Of a DNA stretch of 48,512 nucleotides, positions 24,642 through 32,607 are shown piece by piece. Position 1 is the first letter of the stretch; every line of letters starts with the position of its first letter. The stretch lies in NCBI GenBank assembly GCA_913060505.1, contig CAJXRQ010000025.1, positions 1 to 48,512 of the forward strand, given 5' to 3'. The position numbers and the translations under genes were made by a program. This stretch comes from an uncultured Desulfovibrio sp. GTDB taxonomy: Bacteria > Desulfobacterota > Desulfovibrionia > Desulfovibrionales > Desulfovibrionaceae. Under the pieces are notes generated by a model. That model searched no databases, had not been told where the DNA came from, and saw only the letters and a program-made list of their open reading frames with translations.

Positions 24642-24690
24642 GCAGCCGGAAAAGGCAATGTTCGGGCCTTTTTTCTGCTTGCCGGGCTGC
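24642..24690 (+). promoter_or_regulatory. terminator-like nested hairpin in the dapF leader
   Basis: AAAAGGC (24650-24656) pairs with GCCTTTT (24666-24672), followed by further Ts, and an outer arm GCAGCCGG pairs with CCGGGCTGC (one bulge). It lies 58-106 bases before dapF. It may be an attenuator or may simply separate the divergent units. Confidence 0.45.
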
Positions 24691-24747
24691 GTTGAAATGC
24701 TTATCGTTTTTTTCAAGCCACCGCTATATGTCCGATGGAGAATAATA

Positions 24748-25599
24748 ATGAGCGAAATGTTCGGCACAAGTGTGCCTTTTTATAAGATGCAGGGCTGCGG
24801 CAACGATTTTGTTGTCATCGATAATCGGGAATTGGGCCTGAGCCGGGCGGAAATGCCCCGCTGGGCCAAAAAAATCTGCGCTCGCGCTTTTGGCGTTTGT
24901 GCGGACGGCCTGTTCTTCATTGACGAGGCTCCCGAAGATTCGAATATGGCGTACTGCTGGCATTTCTATAACAATGACGGCAGCCGGGCGGAAATGTGCG
25001 GCAATGCTTCCCGTTGCGTGGGCAGGCTTGCCTATACATTGGACATCGCACCTGCCGAGCATGTGTTCGGTACGGATGCGGGGCCGATTCGGGCAAAGGT
25101 CATCACCGAAGGTCCGGAGCGCGGGCAGGTCAAGGTGCAGCTTACGCCGCCCAGGGGAACGGAAACCGATATCGCTCTCAGTCTGGACGGACGCGAGCTG
25201 ACGGTTCATTTCGTGGACACGGGTGTACCGCATGCGGTGCTATTTGTGGATGATGCCGCGGCTGAGGATATCGCCACGGTCGGTGCCGGTATTCGCTACC
25301 ATGAGCGTTTCGCTCCGGCAGGAACCAACACCAATATCGCCCAGGTTGTAGATAAATCCACCATTCTGTTGCGTACCTATGAGCGCGGTGTTGAGGATGA
25401 AACCTATGCCTGCGGAACCGGCGCAGCGGCCACGCAATATCTTGCTCACAAGCTTGGCCTGACCGATGCCTGTGTACGGCTGACGACCAGCGGTGGCGAG
25501 GTGTTGACTGTTTCCGTTGAAGACGGGCAGCCTTTCTTGCAGGGCAGTGCGGAGTTGACCTTCAGTGGCGACCTGTATCTTGACGCCTTGGGATTGTAG
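24748..25599 (+). CDS. dapF: diaminopimelate epimerase
   Basis: 283 residues, typical DapF length. FYKMQGCGNDFVVID is the N-terminal signature; MCGNASRC and YACGTGAAA hold the two catalytic cysteines, and GTNTNIAQ and SGGEV complete the site. It interconverts LL- and meso-diaminopimelate for lysine and peptidoglycan synthesis in the cytoplasm. I chose the ATG at 24748 preceded by GGAG, not the longer frame from 24658, which starts inside the leader hairpin. It ends at a clear terminator. Confidence 0.97.
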   Translation: MSEMFGTSVPFYKMQGCGNDFVVIDNRELGLSRAEMPRWAKKICARAFGVCADGLFFIDEAPEDSNMAYCWHFYNNDGSRAEMCGNASRCVGRLAYTLDIAPAEHVFGTDAGPIRAKVITEGPERGQVKVQLTPPRGTETDIALSLDGRELTVHFVDTGVPHAVLFVDDAAAEDIATVGAGIRYHERFAPAGTNTNIAQVVDKSTILLRTYERGVEDETYACGTGAAATQYLAHKLGLTDACVRLTTSGGEVLTVSVEDGQPFLQGSAELTFSGDLYLDALGL

Positions 25600-25628
25600 T
25601 TTCTTTTTTCAAAAGTCTTTTTTGAAGA

Positions 25629-25657
25629 GGGAAGGTGTTTGACCTTCCCTTTTTTTT
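25629..25657 (+). terminator. intrinsic terminator after dapF
   Basis: GGGAAGGT (25629-25636) pairs perfectly with ACCTTCCC (25642-25649), followed by eight Ts. Confidence 0.92.
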
Positions 25658-26160
25658 GTTTTGCGGTTGCGCTTACGCGCAATGAGACACCATAAAAACT
25701 TCTTTATTGAAGGTTTCGCCCTCCAGGGCGACCTTCTTTTTTCGCTAGCGCAGGAAAAAAGAAGGCAAAAAACTGCGCTTTGTCACGCAATGCCCGCGTT
25801 CACTCTCGGCAAGAGCCATAAACCTTCGCTGCGGGCCGATCACTGATCGGCCTATCCTTCGCTCGGTTAAATGGCTCTATGCTTCGTGTGTTTGAGCGGG
25901 GGAGGCGGAAGAACGAGATAGACCGACCAACGCACGTCATGCGAGTTCTTAGTTTTTGTGGCCGCTTTTTGCTGCCGCACGGAAGGAATACACTTATTTT
26001 GAACCACAGATGAGAAAAGATTTTTTTCGTCCCCTGTTCAAAGCACGGGACAACAGGCCGAAACTCCACAAATAAAAAAGCTACGACCTTAATAAGACTA
26101 TGCGTCAGCGTAACCTCGATTTCTGATTCTCATCCGTTCCATTTTTCTAAAACGCAATAA
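25658..26160. repeat. gene-free region with dispersed repeat element and palindromes
   Basis: A 12-base perfect stem CCTTCTTTTTTC / GAAAAAAGAAGG (25732-25743 and 25754-25765) is followed by GCAAAAAACTGC, which recurs in a matching structure at 35791-35834. Next is a long nested inverted repeat from 25812 to 25878: outer AGAGCCAT / ATGGCTCT, inner GGCCGATCA-C-TGATCGGCC (25834-25852). From 25900 to 26160 I see nothing specific. Short open frames here show no coding character. Confidence 0.7.
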
Positions 26161-26197
26161 AGAAACAGCCATGATCATTACAACCATGGCCGTTTCT
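26161..26197 (-). terminator. probable terminator of the M24 peptidase gene
   Basis: AGAAACAGCCATG pairs with CATGGCCGTTTCT (one mismatch) around an eleven-base loop. On the minus strand it is followed by TTTATTGCGTTTT, a weak T-tract. Confidence 0.6.
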
Positions 26198-26215
26198 TGT
26201 TGATGCAATCACATC

Positions 26216-27286
26216 CTATAAAATTCGACATCCGTCCTCGGTGATCAACACCTCGTGCTCCCAACGCACGCCGCCCCAGTCGTCCCAGTAGAGGCCCGGC
26301 TCCACGGTGATGACCATACCTGGCTGCATCACGCCCTTGGCAACACGGGACATGCGCGGTGCTTCATGTGTCTCCAGTCCGACGCCGTGTCCGAGACCGT
26401 GGGTGAAGAATTGGGCGACGCCAAGTTTGTCGAAGTAGTCCCAGGCGGCTTTCCAGCCGTCATGCAGGGATGCGCCGGGCCGCATCATGTCGATGGCCGC
26501 CTGTTGCGCTCCCTGAACCCATTCCAGAACTTCCTTGAACCGGTCGGACGGATTGTCGCCCACCCAGAAGGTACGGGTCTGGTCGGAATTGTAGTCATTG
26601 AGGCGGCATCCCGTGTCGATGAGGACCATGTCGCCTTCGCGGATTACGTCCTCTCCGGGGATGGCGTGGCACAGGGCAGCATTACGTCCAACGCCTACAA
26701 TGCTTGGGAAAGCCATTTCCTCAGCACCGTTCTCCTTGAACATTTTTTCAATGCGCCAGGATATTTCCTTTTCCGTGGTGCCGGGAACCAGATACTGCTT
26801 GATGTCGTGCATGATTTTGTGGTTGAGTGCCATGGAGGCTTCCATGCATCTGATTTCCTCAGGGTCTTTGTACATGCGCAGTTTTTCCACCACGTCCCGA
26901 GCCGGAATAAGTTTCGTGTACGGGGCAAGCCCTTCGTGGTCATACAGGCTGGTAACCGTAGGATCGAAACCCAGCATGGAAATGCCTTTGCTCTTGAGGA
27001 ATTCACCTACTTCCTGATGTTTTTTGCTCGTGTAGATAAACGTGGTTTCCACGGGCCACAACCGTTTGGCCGCATCCGTAAAACGAGGGTCGGTGAACAG
27101 GTAGTCTTCGCCGTCCGCCGTGATCACCAGCCAACCGCTGGTCTCGTTGCATTGGCCGTCGTGTAGTTCAAAACCGCTCAGATAGTATCGGTTGGCCGCA
27201 TGTGAAATCAGCAGGGAGGGCAGCTTGCGTTCAGCCAGTGCTTTTTTCAGATTATCGCGTCGTTGCTCGAAAATAATCGTATCCAT
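26216..27286 (-). CDS. M24 family Xaa-Pro peptidase
   Basis: 356 residues. An N-terminal creatinase-like domain precedes the pita-bread peptidase domain. All metal ligands are visible: DTGCRLNDYNSD (two aspartates), GHGVGLETHE (histidine), VEPGLYW and WEHEVLI (two glutamates). It removes N-terminal residues preceding proline, usually with two Mn or Co ions, in the cytoplasm. I chose the ATG at 27286, which fits the family start MDTIIFEQRRDNLKKAL; an ATG at 27301 would overlap the upstream stop. The short junction implies cotranscription with the flavoprotein upstream. Confidence 0.9.
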   Translation of the reverse strand: MDTIIFEQRRDNLKKALAERKLPSLLISHAANRYYLSGFELHDGQCNETSGWLVITADGEDYLFTDPRFTDAAKRLWPVETTFIYTSKKHQEVGEFLKSKGISMLGFDPTVTSLYDHEGLAPYTKLIPARDVVEKLRMYKDPEEIRCMEASMALNHKIMHDIKQYLVPGTTEKEISWRIEKMFKENGAEEMAFPSIVGVGRNAALCHAIPGEDVIREGDMVLIDTGCRLNDYNSDQTRTFWVGDNPSDRFKEVLEWVQGAQQAAIDMMRPGASLHDGWKAAWDYFDKLGVAQFFTHGLGHGVGLETHEAPRMSRVAKGVMQPGMVITVEPGLYWDDWGGVRWEHEVLITEDGCRIL

Positions 27287-27291
27287 GTCGT

Positions 27292-28650
27292 TTATTCCCA
27301 TGAGTAGGTTTGTTCGTTTGTCTGTTTTATCATGCGCTCGGCCCACTCCACGCCCTGCATGACGGAATGGTCCATGTTGCTCACTTCATATTTCCAGCCG
27401 CCGAACCGGCCGCGTGACCATATGTTCAGAGCTTCCAGCCTCGGCTGGATTTTGCGCAAGGCGTCATCGCGTTTCAGACAGGGAACGGGGTAGCCGTATT
27501 CCACACTGATTTCCCAGCGGGTGAGTATATCTTTCTTCCGTTCGGCATCCAGCAGGGAGGTGCTGACCAGCCCATCCACGGTGCGCTGCATGAGCGTGGT
27601 TTTGTCTTCGGGCTTGTGTTCGGAAAAGGAGGTTTCACACATGAAAGCGAGTTGTTTGCCCGGATCGGCCACGTTGTTGGGTGAATAATTATGGAAATTG
27701 GTAGTGCGATAAAAAGGAGCGTCTTTTTCAGGAAAATACATCCAGCAACGGGAATTGGTCGGATGCTTCCGGGTATCCAGACCAACGCCTGCCACATACA
27801 CGCCATTACGGCTGAGGCCGCATGCAGCCTGTTCCATGCCGTTGTCACGTTGTTTGAGCCATTGCCCGGCAAGAAGGTCCAGCGGGGCCGTGTTCAACAG
27901 ATGCTCGTATTCCACGGTCAACCCTTGTCCGGTGCGCACGGTTCTGGCTTCGGCATCCACCTTGGCCACGGATTGTTGCGTATGAATGCTGTCCCGAACC
28001 CGGTCCGCCAGTTTGCGGAATATTTGCCCGGTTCCGCCGGTAAGCGGGAATTTGAAGGTGTTGTTCGGTCCCCAGCCGACATCGTCCTGCTCCAGAACGA
28101 TGGACCTGAGCACGGATTCCAGCTCGATGACGCTGACACGTTCCCCGATCCACGAATACTGCATCTGATCCGGCGGTGTGGCCCAGACCTTGAAGTTGTA
28201 TGGACGGAGAAAGACTTCGGCTATGCCCGGACCGAATACGTGGTTGATCCATTGTCCGAAATTTTGCGGGTGCTCCTGCGGGCGGTTCTTTTCGAACAGT
28301 CCCTGCACGCATTGCCACCGTTTTTCCGGCGGCAGGTGTCGGATGTTGTTCTGAAAAGGATAGGGAACCCACGTACCGCAGGCGCGAACCCAGGATTCAC
28401 GCTGGTGCTCAAGGTATTTACCGTCCAGCAGGTCGTCCAGCAGACGGTCAAAATATTCATAATGGGAGAACACTACGTGTCCCCCAATGTCCCACGTGAA
28501 CCCCGCCTTGTCCCTGAAGCTTGCGGCAAGTCCGCCCGTATGCGCCTGCCGCTCCAGCACGGCAAAGGAATTCTCTCCCAGCTCCCGGAGGCGGTTGGCC
28601 GCGCCAAGGCCTGTCGGCCCGGCCCCGATAATGAGGTATTTGACTTTCAT
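27292..28650 (-). CDS. FAD-dependent oxidoreductase (UDP-galactopyranose mutase/amine oxidase-like)
   Basis: 452 residues. YLIIGAGPTGLGAANRL is the FAD-binding Rossmann motif, followed by LERQAHTGGLAASF and WDIGGHVVFSHYEYFD, typical of the protoporphyrinogen oxidase/UDP-galactopyranose mutase superfamily. The middle region FGPGIAEVFLRPYNFKVWATPPDQM is like putative glycan-linked members. It may modify a nucleotide sugar or lipid-linked substrate. I chose the ATG at 28650 (GGGGAAGG upstream), where the Rossmann strand begins. It is followed without a gap by the peptidase gene. Confidence 0.82.
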   Translation of the reverse strand: MKVKYLIIGAGPTGLGAANRLRELGENSFAVLERQAHTGGLAASFRDKAGFTWDIGGHVVFSHYEYFDRLLDDLLDGKYLEHQRESWVRACGTWVPYPFQNNIRHLPPEKRWQCVQGLFEKNRPQEHPQNFGQWINHVFGPGIAEVFLRPYNFKVWATPPDQMQYSWIGERVSVIELESVLRSIVLEQDDVGWGPNNTFKFPLTGGTGQIFRKLADRVRDSIHTQQSVAKVDAEARTVRTGQGLTVEYEHLLNTAPLDLLAGQWLKQRDNGMEQAACGLSRNGVYVAGVGLDTRKHPTNSRCWMYFPEKDAPFYRTTNFHNYSPNNVADPGKQLAFMCETSFSEHKPEDKTTLMQRTVDGLVSTSLLDAERKKDILTRWEISVEYGYPVPCLKRDDALRKIQPRLEALNIWSRGRFGGWKYEVSNMDHSVMQGVEWAERMIKQTNEQTYSWE

Positions 28651-28763
28651 GCCTTCCCCGTTCGTTATGTACGGCTGTTTTTGGTCGACACCGGGCATAA
28701 TGCTTGGTTTTGGGAGGGAATGCAAACGTGTTCGGCCATAGTGTCACCTGAGTTTCGTATCTG

Positions 28764-28781
28764 CGTAACGATTTTGTAACA
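28764..28781 (+). promoter_or_regulatory. possible Pho box upstream of pstS
   Basis: CGTAACG-ATTT-TGTAACA, two similar heptamers at an 11-base period, the spacing of PhoB sites. It lies about 85 bases before pstS. The match to CTGTCAT is partial. Confidence 0.4.
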
Positions 28782-28863
28782 TGGTATTGATAGCACTGCT
28801 CGTGCGGGCCGAAGTGGCCAGGCAAGACATCATTCAAATCACGTTTTCGGAGGAAGGAAAACC

Positions 28864-29673
28864 ATGAAAAAGTCTCTTATCGCTCTCGTTGCTCTGATCG
28901 TTCTGAGCATCGCAGCCACCGCTTTCGCCGGTGACATTCGTGTAAAGGGTTCCACCACTGTGGACCCGGCCATGAAAAAACTCGTTGCCGCCTTCAGCAA
29001 AATGAAGCCGGGCGTCAACTTCTCCATTTCCGCCACCGGTTCCGGTGACGGTGCCAAGGCCATTATCAACGGCACTGCCGATATCGGCATGATGTCCCGC
29101 GACATGAAGCCCGCCGAAGTCAAAAAGTGCGAAGCCAACGGCGTGAAGCCCATCCAGTTCGTGATCGCTCTGGACTGCATCGTGCCCATCGTGCATCCTT
29201 CCAATTCCATCAGCGCCATTACTCTGGCTCAGCTCAAGGACATCTATCAGGACAAGATCCGCAACTGGAAAGACGTTGGCGGTTCCAACGGCGTTATCGC
29301 CCTGTTCTCCCGCGAAACCAACTCCGGTACGTATGAAGTGTGGCACAAGAAGGTCATGAAGAAGGAAGACGAATTCGACATGGTCTCCCGCATGCCCTCC
29401 AACGCCGCCATGGCTGCCAAGATCGCCGGTAACAAGAAAGGCATCGGCTACGTGGGCCTGGGCTTCCTGAACTCCAAGATCAAGGGCCTCAAAGTCAACG
29501 GCGTCGAAGCCAACGTTGCCAACGCCCTGAACAAATCCTACCCGCTTTCCCGCGGTCTGAACCTCTACACAGCCGGACAGCCCTCTGGCGAAGTCAAGGA
29601 ATTCATCGACTTCATCATGAGCGCCAAGGGCCAGGCCATTATCGCCAAAGTCGGCTTTGTTCCCGTCAAGTAG
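28864..29673 (+). CDS. pstS: phosphate ABC transporter substrate-binding protein PstS
   Basis: 269 residues. A Sec signal peptide (MKKSLIALVALIVLSIAATA then FA) precedes the binding protein. Phosphate-contact segments are visible: VKGSTTVDP, ISATGSGDGAKAIINGTADI and SRETNSGTYEVW. It captures orthophosphate in the periplasm and delivers it to PstCA. GGAGGAAGG precedes the ATG. It heads the pst unit, and a strong hairpin separates it from pstC, which usually lets the binding protein be made in excess. Confidence 0.95.
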   Translation: MKKSLIALVALIVLSIAATAFAGDIRVKGSTTVDPAMKKLVAAFSKMKPGVNFSISATGSGDGAKAIINGTADIGMMSRDMKPAEVKKCEANGVKPIQFVIALDCIVPIVHPSNSISAITLAQLKDIYQDKIRNWKDVGGSNGVIALFSRETNSGTYEVWHKKVMKKEDEFDMVSRMPSNAAMAAKIAGNKKGIGYVGLGFLNSKIKGLKVNGVEANVANALNKSYPLSRGLNLYTAGQPSGEVKEFIDFIMSAKGQAIIAKVGFVPVK

Positions 29674-29718
29674 CATCAGGACAAGAGTATCGTGCATGAG
29701 TCTGACCTCATGACGAAT

Positions 29719-29747
29719 CCCGCCGGGACGCCCAGCGTCCCGGCGGG
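29719..29747 (+). promoter_or_regulatory. intercistronic hairpin between pstS and pstC
   Basis: CCCGCCGGGACGC pairs perfectly over 13 bases with GCGTCCCGGCGGG around a CCA loop. No T-run follows, so it more likely blocks 3' exonucleases and stabilises pstS mRNA than terminates. Confidence 0.8.
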
Positions 29748-29777
29748 TAACATTCTCCAAGGGGAGCCGGAAAGCCC

Positions 29778-30701
29778 ATGTTAGACCGCAAAAAAAAAGA
29801 AAACCTGATCCGGGGCGCGTTTTTCATTACCGCCTCCATATCCATTATAGCCCTCGGGTTGATCATATATTTCCTGGTGAGTGAGGCCTTGCCCACGTTC
29901 ACGGGATTCGACGCCATGGGCGAACTGCACGGCGGCGTTTCCTTTTTCGACTTCATTTTCGGAACGCAATGGAAACCCATTTCCGAACATCCCCAATGGG
30001 GCATCATGCCTCTGATCATGGGGTCCGTGTGGGTCACACTCCTTTCTTCGCTCATCGCCATTCCGCTGGGGGTCATGACGGCGGTCTACCTGGCCGAGAT
30101 CGCGCCTAACAAGGTGCGTGAAATCGTCAAGCCCATGGTCGAGTTGCTGGCTTCGCTGCCTTCGGTCGTCATCGGGTTCTTCGGGCTTGCGGTGGTCGCT
30201 CCCATCCTGCTGGACCTGTTCGACGTCCGTTTTGGCGTGAACATGCTCAACGCATCCATAATGCTCGCTTTCATGGCCGTGCCCACCATCACTTCCATTG
30301 CCGAGGACGCCATTCATTCCGTGCCGGATGACCTCAAGGAAGGATCGCTGGCACTGGGCGCCACCCATTTCGAAACCATACGCAGGGTCGTTCTGCCCGC
30401 TTCCCTTTCCGGGCTTTCCACGGCCGTGATTCTGGGCATGTCCCGCTCCATCGGTGAAACCATGGTCGTGCTCATGGTGGCAGGTGGCGCTGCTCGTATT
30501 CCCACTTCCATTTTCGACCCGGTGCGGCCCATGCCCGCCAGTATCGCCGCGGAAATGGGCGAAACAAGCTTCGGCCTTGAACGGCATTACTTTGCGTTGT
30601 TCGCCATTGCCATGGTGTTGTTCATCATCACGTTTCTTTTCAACCTCCTTGCCGATCACATTGCGCACAAATACAAGCAAGTCGGCGCTGCCACCCTTTA
30701 A
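29778..30701 (+). CDS. pstC: phosphate ABC transporter permease PstC
   Basis: 307 residues with six predicted transmembrane helices. The conserved permease loop that docks the ATPase is at IHSVPDDLKEGSLALGATHFE (EA-like loop with E-G-x-x-x-LGAT), and SRSIGETMVVLMVAGG follows. With PstA it forms the inner-membrane channel for phosphate. AAGGGGAG lies upstream of the ATG. pstA follows after 12 bases. Confidence 0.94.
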   Translation: MLDRKKKENLIRGAFFITASISIIALGLIIYFLVSEALPTFTGFDAMGELHGGVSFFDFIFGTQWKPISEHPQWGIMPLIMGSVWVTLLSSLIAIPLGVMTAVYLAEIAPNKVREIVKPMVELLASLPSVVIGFFGLAVVAPILLDLFDVRFGVNMLNASIMLAFMAVPTITSIAEDAIHSVPDDLKEGSLALGATHFETIRRVVLPASLSGLSTAVILGMSRSIGETMVVLMVAGGAARIPTSIFDPVRPMPASIAAEMGETSFGLERHYFALFAIAMVLFIITFLFNLLADHIAHKYKQVGAATL

Positions 30702-30713
30702 GGAGTGCGAGGA

Positions 30714-31640
30714 ATGAGCCAAATGGTACAAGATTCCATTGCCAATCAGGTGGCCGAGGACACCGGACTGGGTCTCCGCCGCAAATTGACGCAGGAATTC
30801 TGGTTTTTCATGTTTCGGCTGGCAGTCGTCATCAACGGACTGGCCCTGTTCATCATCGTCGGCTACATGGTCTACTACGGCCTGCCTGCCATTTCATGGG
30901 ACTTCCTGACCGGTATGCCTACGGAAGGCGGACTTGCAGGGGGGATTCTTCCCTGTATCATGGGAACGTTCTACCTGAGCCTCGGCTCCATGATGCTGGC
31001 CCTGCCCATGGGGGTGGCTTCGGCCATTTACCTGCATGAGTACGCGCGGCCGGGTCTGGCCATGCGCATCATCCGACTGGCCATCAACAATCTTGCCGGC
31101 GTTCCCTCCGTTGTTTTCGGACTGTTCGGCATGGCGTTCTTTGTTGCCAGCCGTGACCTTGGCGGATTGGGTATGGGCGTTTCCATCGCTTCCGGTTCGC
31201 TTACGCTGGCCGTGCTTATTCTCCCGGTGATTATCGGTACGTCCGAAGAAGCCCTGCGCTCGGTGCCTGATACGTATCGTGAAGCTTCGCTGGGTCTGGG
31301 GGCAACCAAATGGCAGACCATCGTCAAGGTCGTGCTGCCTGCGGCCCTTCCGGGCGTATTGACCGGCTCCATCCTGTCCATCAGCCGAGCGGCGGGCGAG
31401 ACTGCCGCCATCATGTTCACGGCAGCGGCCAGTTACAATCCGCAACTGGCGGAATCCATTTTCGATGAAGTCATGGCTCTGCCGTATCAAATCTATTCCC
31501 TGTCCGTGTCCTCCACGGACCCGGAACGGACGTTGCCCTTGCAGTACGGAACGTCGCTTGTGCTCATTTCGTTGGTGCTGGGCATGAACCTCATCGCCAT
31601 CATCTTGCGCAGCAAACTTCGCAAGCGGCTGACAAAGTAG
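30714..31640 (+). CDS. pstA: phosphate ABC transporter permease PstA
   Basis: 308 residues, six predicted membrane helices. The ATPase-docking loop is LRSVPDTYREASLGLGATKW, followed by SRAAGETAAIMFTAAAS. It pairs with PstC. I chose the ATG at 30714 with AGGAG upstream; an in-frame GTG at 30705 would put the ribosome site inside the gene. The usual pstB and phoU do not follow; a terminator and an unrelated methyltransferase do. Confidence 0.94.
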   Translation: MSQMVQDSIANQVAEDTGLGLRRKLTQEFWFFMFRLAVVINGLALFIIVGYMVYYGLPAISWDFLTGMPTEGGLAGGILPCIMGTFYLSLGSMMLALPMGVASAIYLHEYARPGLAMRIIRLAINNLAGVPSVVFGLFGMAFFVASRDLGGLGMGVSIASGSLTLAVLILPVIIGTSEEALRSVPDTYREASLGLGATKWQTIVKVVLPAALPGVLTGSILSISRAAGETAAIMFTAAASYNPQLAESIFDEVMALPYQIYSLSVSSTDPERTLPLQYGTSLVLISLVLGMNLIAIILRSKLRKRLTK

Positions 31641-31674
31641 TATTATTACGCACCTCTTTTCACGAGGGCTTTAA

Positions 31675-31718
31675 AAAAATCTCCCTGTTCGTCTTCAGAC
31701 GTGCAGGGATATTTTTTG
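31675..31718 (+). terminator. intrinsic terminator after pstA
   Basis: TCCCTG and CGTCT (31682-31694) pair with AGACG and CAGGGA (31697-31709), small internal loop, followed by TA and six Ts. Seven As precede the stem. Confidence 0.85.
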
Positions 31719-31731
31719 GTGTTCGAAGAAA

Positions 31732-31773
31732 TTGACACTGTCATGCATGCTGTCTATATTTCTGATAGAAATA
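31732..31773 (+). promoter_or_regulatory. sigma-70-type promoter with overlapping palindromes
   Basis: -35 TTGACA (31732-31737), 17-base spacer, -10 TATATT (31755-31760). TGACA-C-TGTCA (31733-31743) overlaps the -35 and TATTTCT-GAT-AGAAATA (31757-31773) overlaps the -10 and start site. The second has the form of a repressor operator. Confidence 0.75.
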
Positions 31774-31792
31774 ACTAATACTGGAGAATGCG

Positions 31793-32359
31793 ATGCCACA
31801 ACACCCCGTTGCAGCAGGAAAGAGCAGTTTGGACTTCGTTGATCAGGGCATAGCCTTTTTTCACATAACCGCCAAAAGGGGCGGCGTGTATCTGGACCTT
31901 GCCTGCGGTGCCGGGCGATACAGCCTTGCCCTTGCAAAACACTTGAAGGACGGCAGCGTCATCCATGCTTTTGATCTCTGGGAAGAGGGGATTGCCACTC
32001 TCAAGGAGGCCGCAGGCGATCTGGATTCGGCAACGATCAAGCCCGAAGTGGTCGATGTCACAGGATCACTCCCGCTGGAAGACGGTGTTGTCGATACCTG
32101 TTTCATTGCAACCGTGATGCATGATTTGCCTGTTGCAAAACGGGAACATGTGGTCCGGGAAATCCGGCGTGTGCTCGCTCCGCACGGAGCCTTGGTACTC
32201 ATCGAATTCAAGAAGATCGACCATGGTCCGGGACCGCGCAAGGAGCATCGTATAGGAGAGGACGATGCCGATGCGTTGGTGTTGCCGCAAGGTTTTGAAA
32301 AGGTCGCTTCCGTCAGTCTCGGTGAATTCACGTACCTTGTGAAATATGCCAGAACATGA
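31793..32359 (+). CDS. class I SAM-dependent methyltransferase
   Basis: 188 residues. Motif I is VYLDLACGAGRYSLALAKHL, with an acidic residue after the next strand (IHAFDLWEEG) for the ribose, and motif IV-like DTCFIATVMHDLP. This is the Methyltransf_11/25 fold. The substrate is unknown; small size favours a small molecule. It is the only gene behind the strong promoter at 31732, with GGAG before the ATG. A second, unrelated-looking methyltransferase gene follows after a structured 250-base gap. Confidence 0.85.
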   Translation: MPQHPVAAGKSSLDFVDQGIAFFHITAKRGGVYLDLACGAGRYSLALAKHLKDGSVIHAFDLWEEGIATLKEAAGDLDSATIKPEVVDVTGSLPLEDGVVDTCFIATVMHDLPVAKREHVVREIRRVLAPHGALVLIEFKKIDHGPGPRKEHRIGEDDADALVLPQGFEKVASVSLGEFTYLVKYART

Positions 32360-32427
32360 GCCGATGTGGCTTTAGGCGGGCTTGAAGGTTTGCAGCTTCC
32401 CTGCTAATCCTGCGCCATTCATGCGGT

Positions 32428-32574
32428 CGGAACGTACTCTTTCACGTTCGTCCGAAAACAGTGAAACCCATGAGGAATGCATGAGAAAGAGAATAGTAGC
32501 GTAATCCGTCTGCTGACGGGATTACGGCGGCAGACGGAGACATCCTGTTGATCTTAGGGCGGGGCAAAAGCCCC
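32428..32574 (+). promoter_or_regulatory. structured leader with alternative hairpins before the second methyltransferase
   Basis: CGTAATCCGTC / GACGGGATTACG (32500-32526, one bulge) competes with CCGTCTGC (32506-32513) / GCAGACGG (32530-32537). Upstream, TTTCAC / GTGAAA competes with CTCTTTC (32437-32443) / GAAAGAG (32485-32491). Downstream is GGGGC-AAAA-GCCCC (32561-32574). No known riboswitch class is recognised. Confidence 0.5.
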
Positions 32575-32607
32575 ACGCGACAACAATACAACAGCAGGAG
32601 TCATCCA

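Noticed and set aside
25800..26069. 89-codon minus-strand open frame in the dapF-peptidase gap
   Set aside because: It covers the nested inverted repeat, lacks a ribosome site and has no recognisable sequence.
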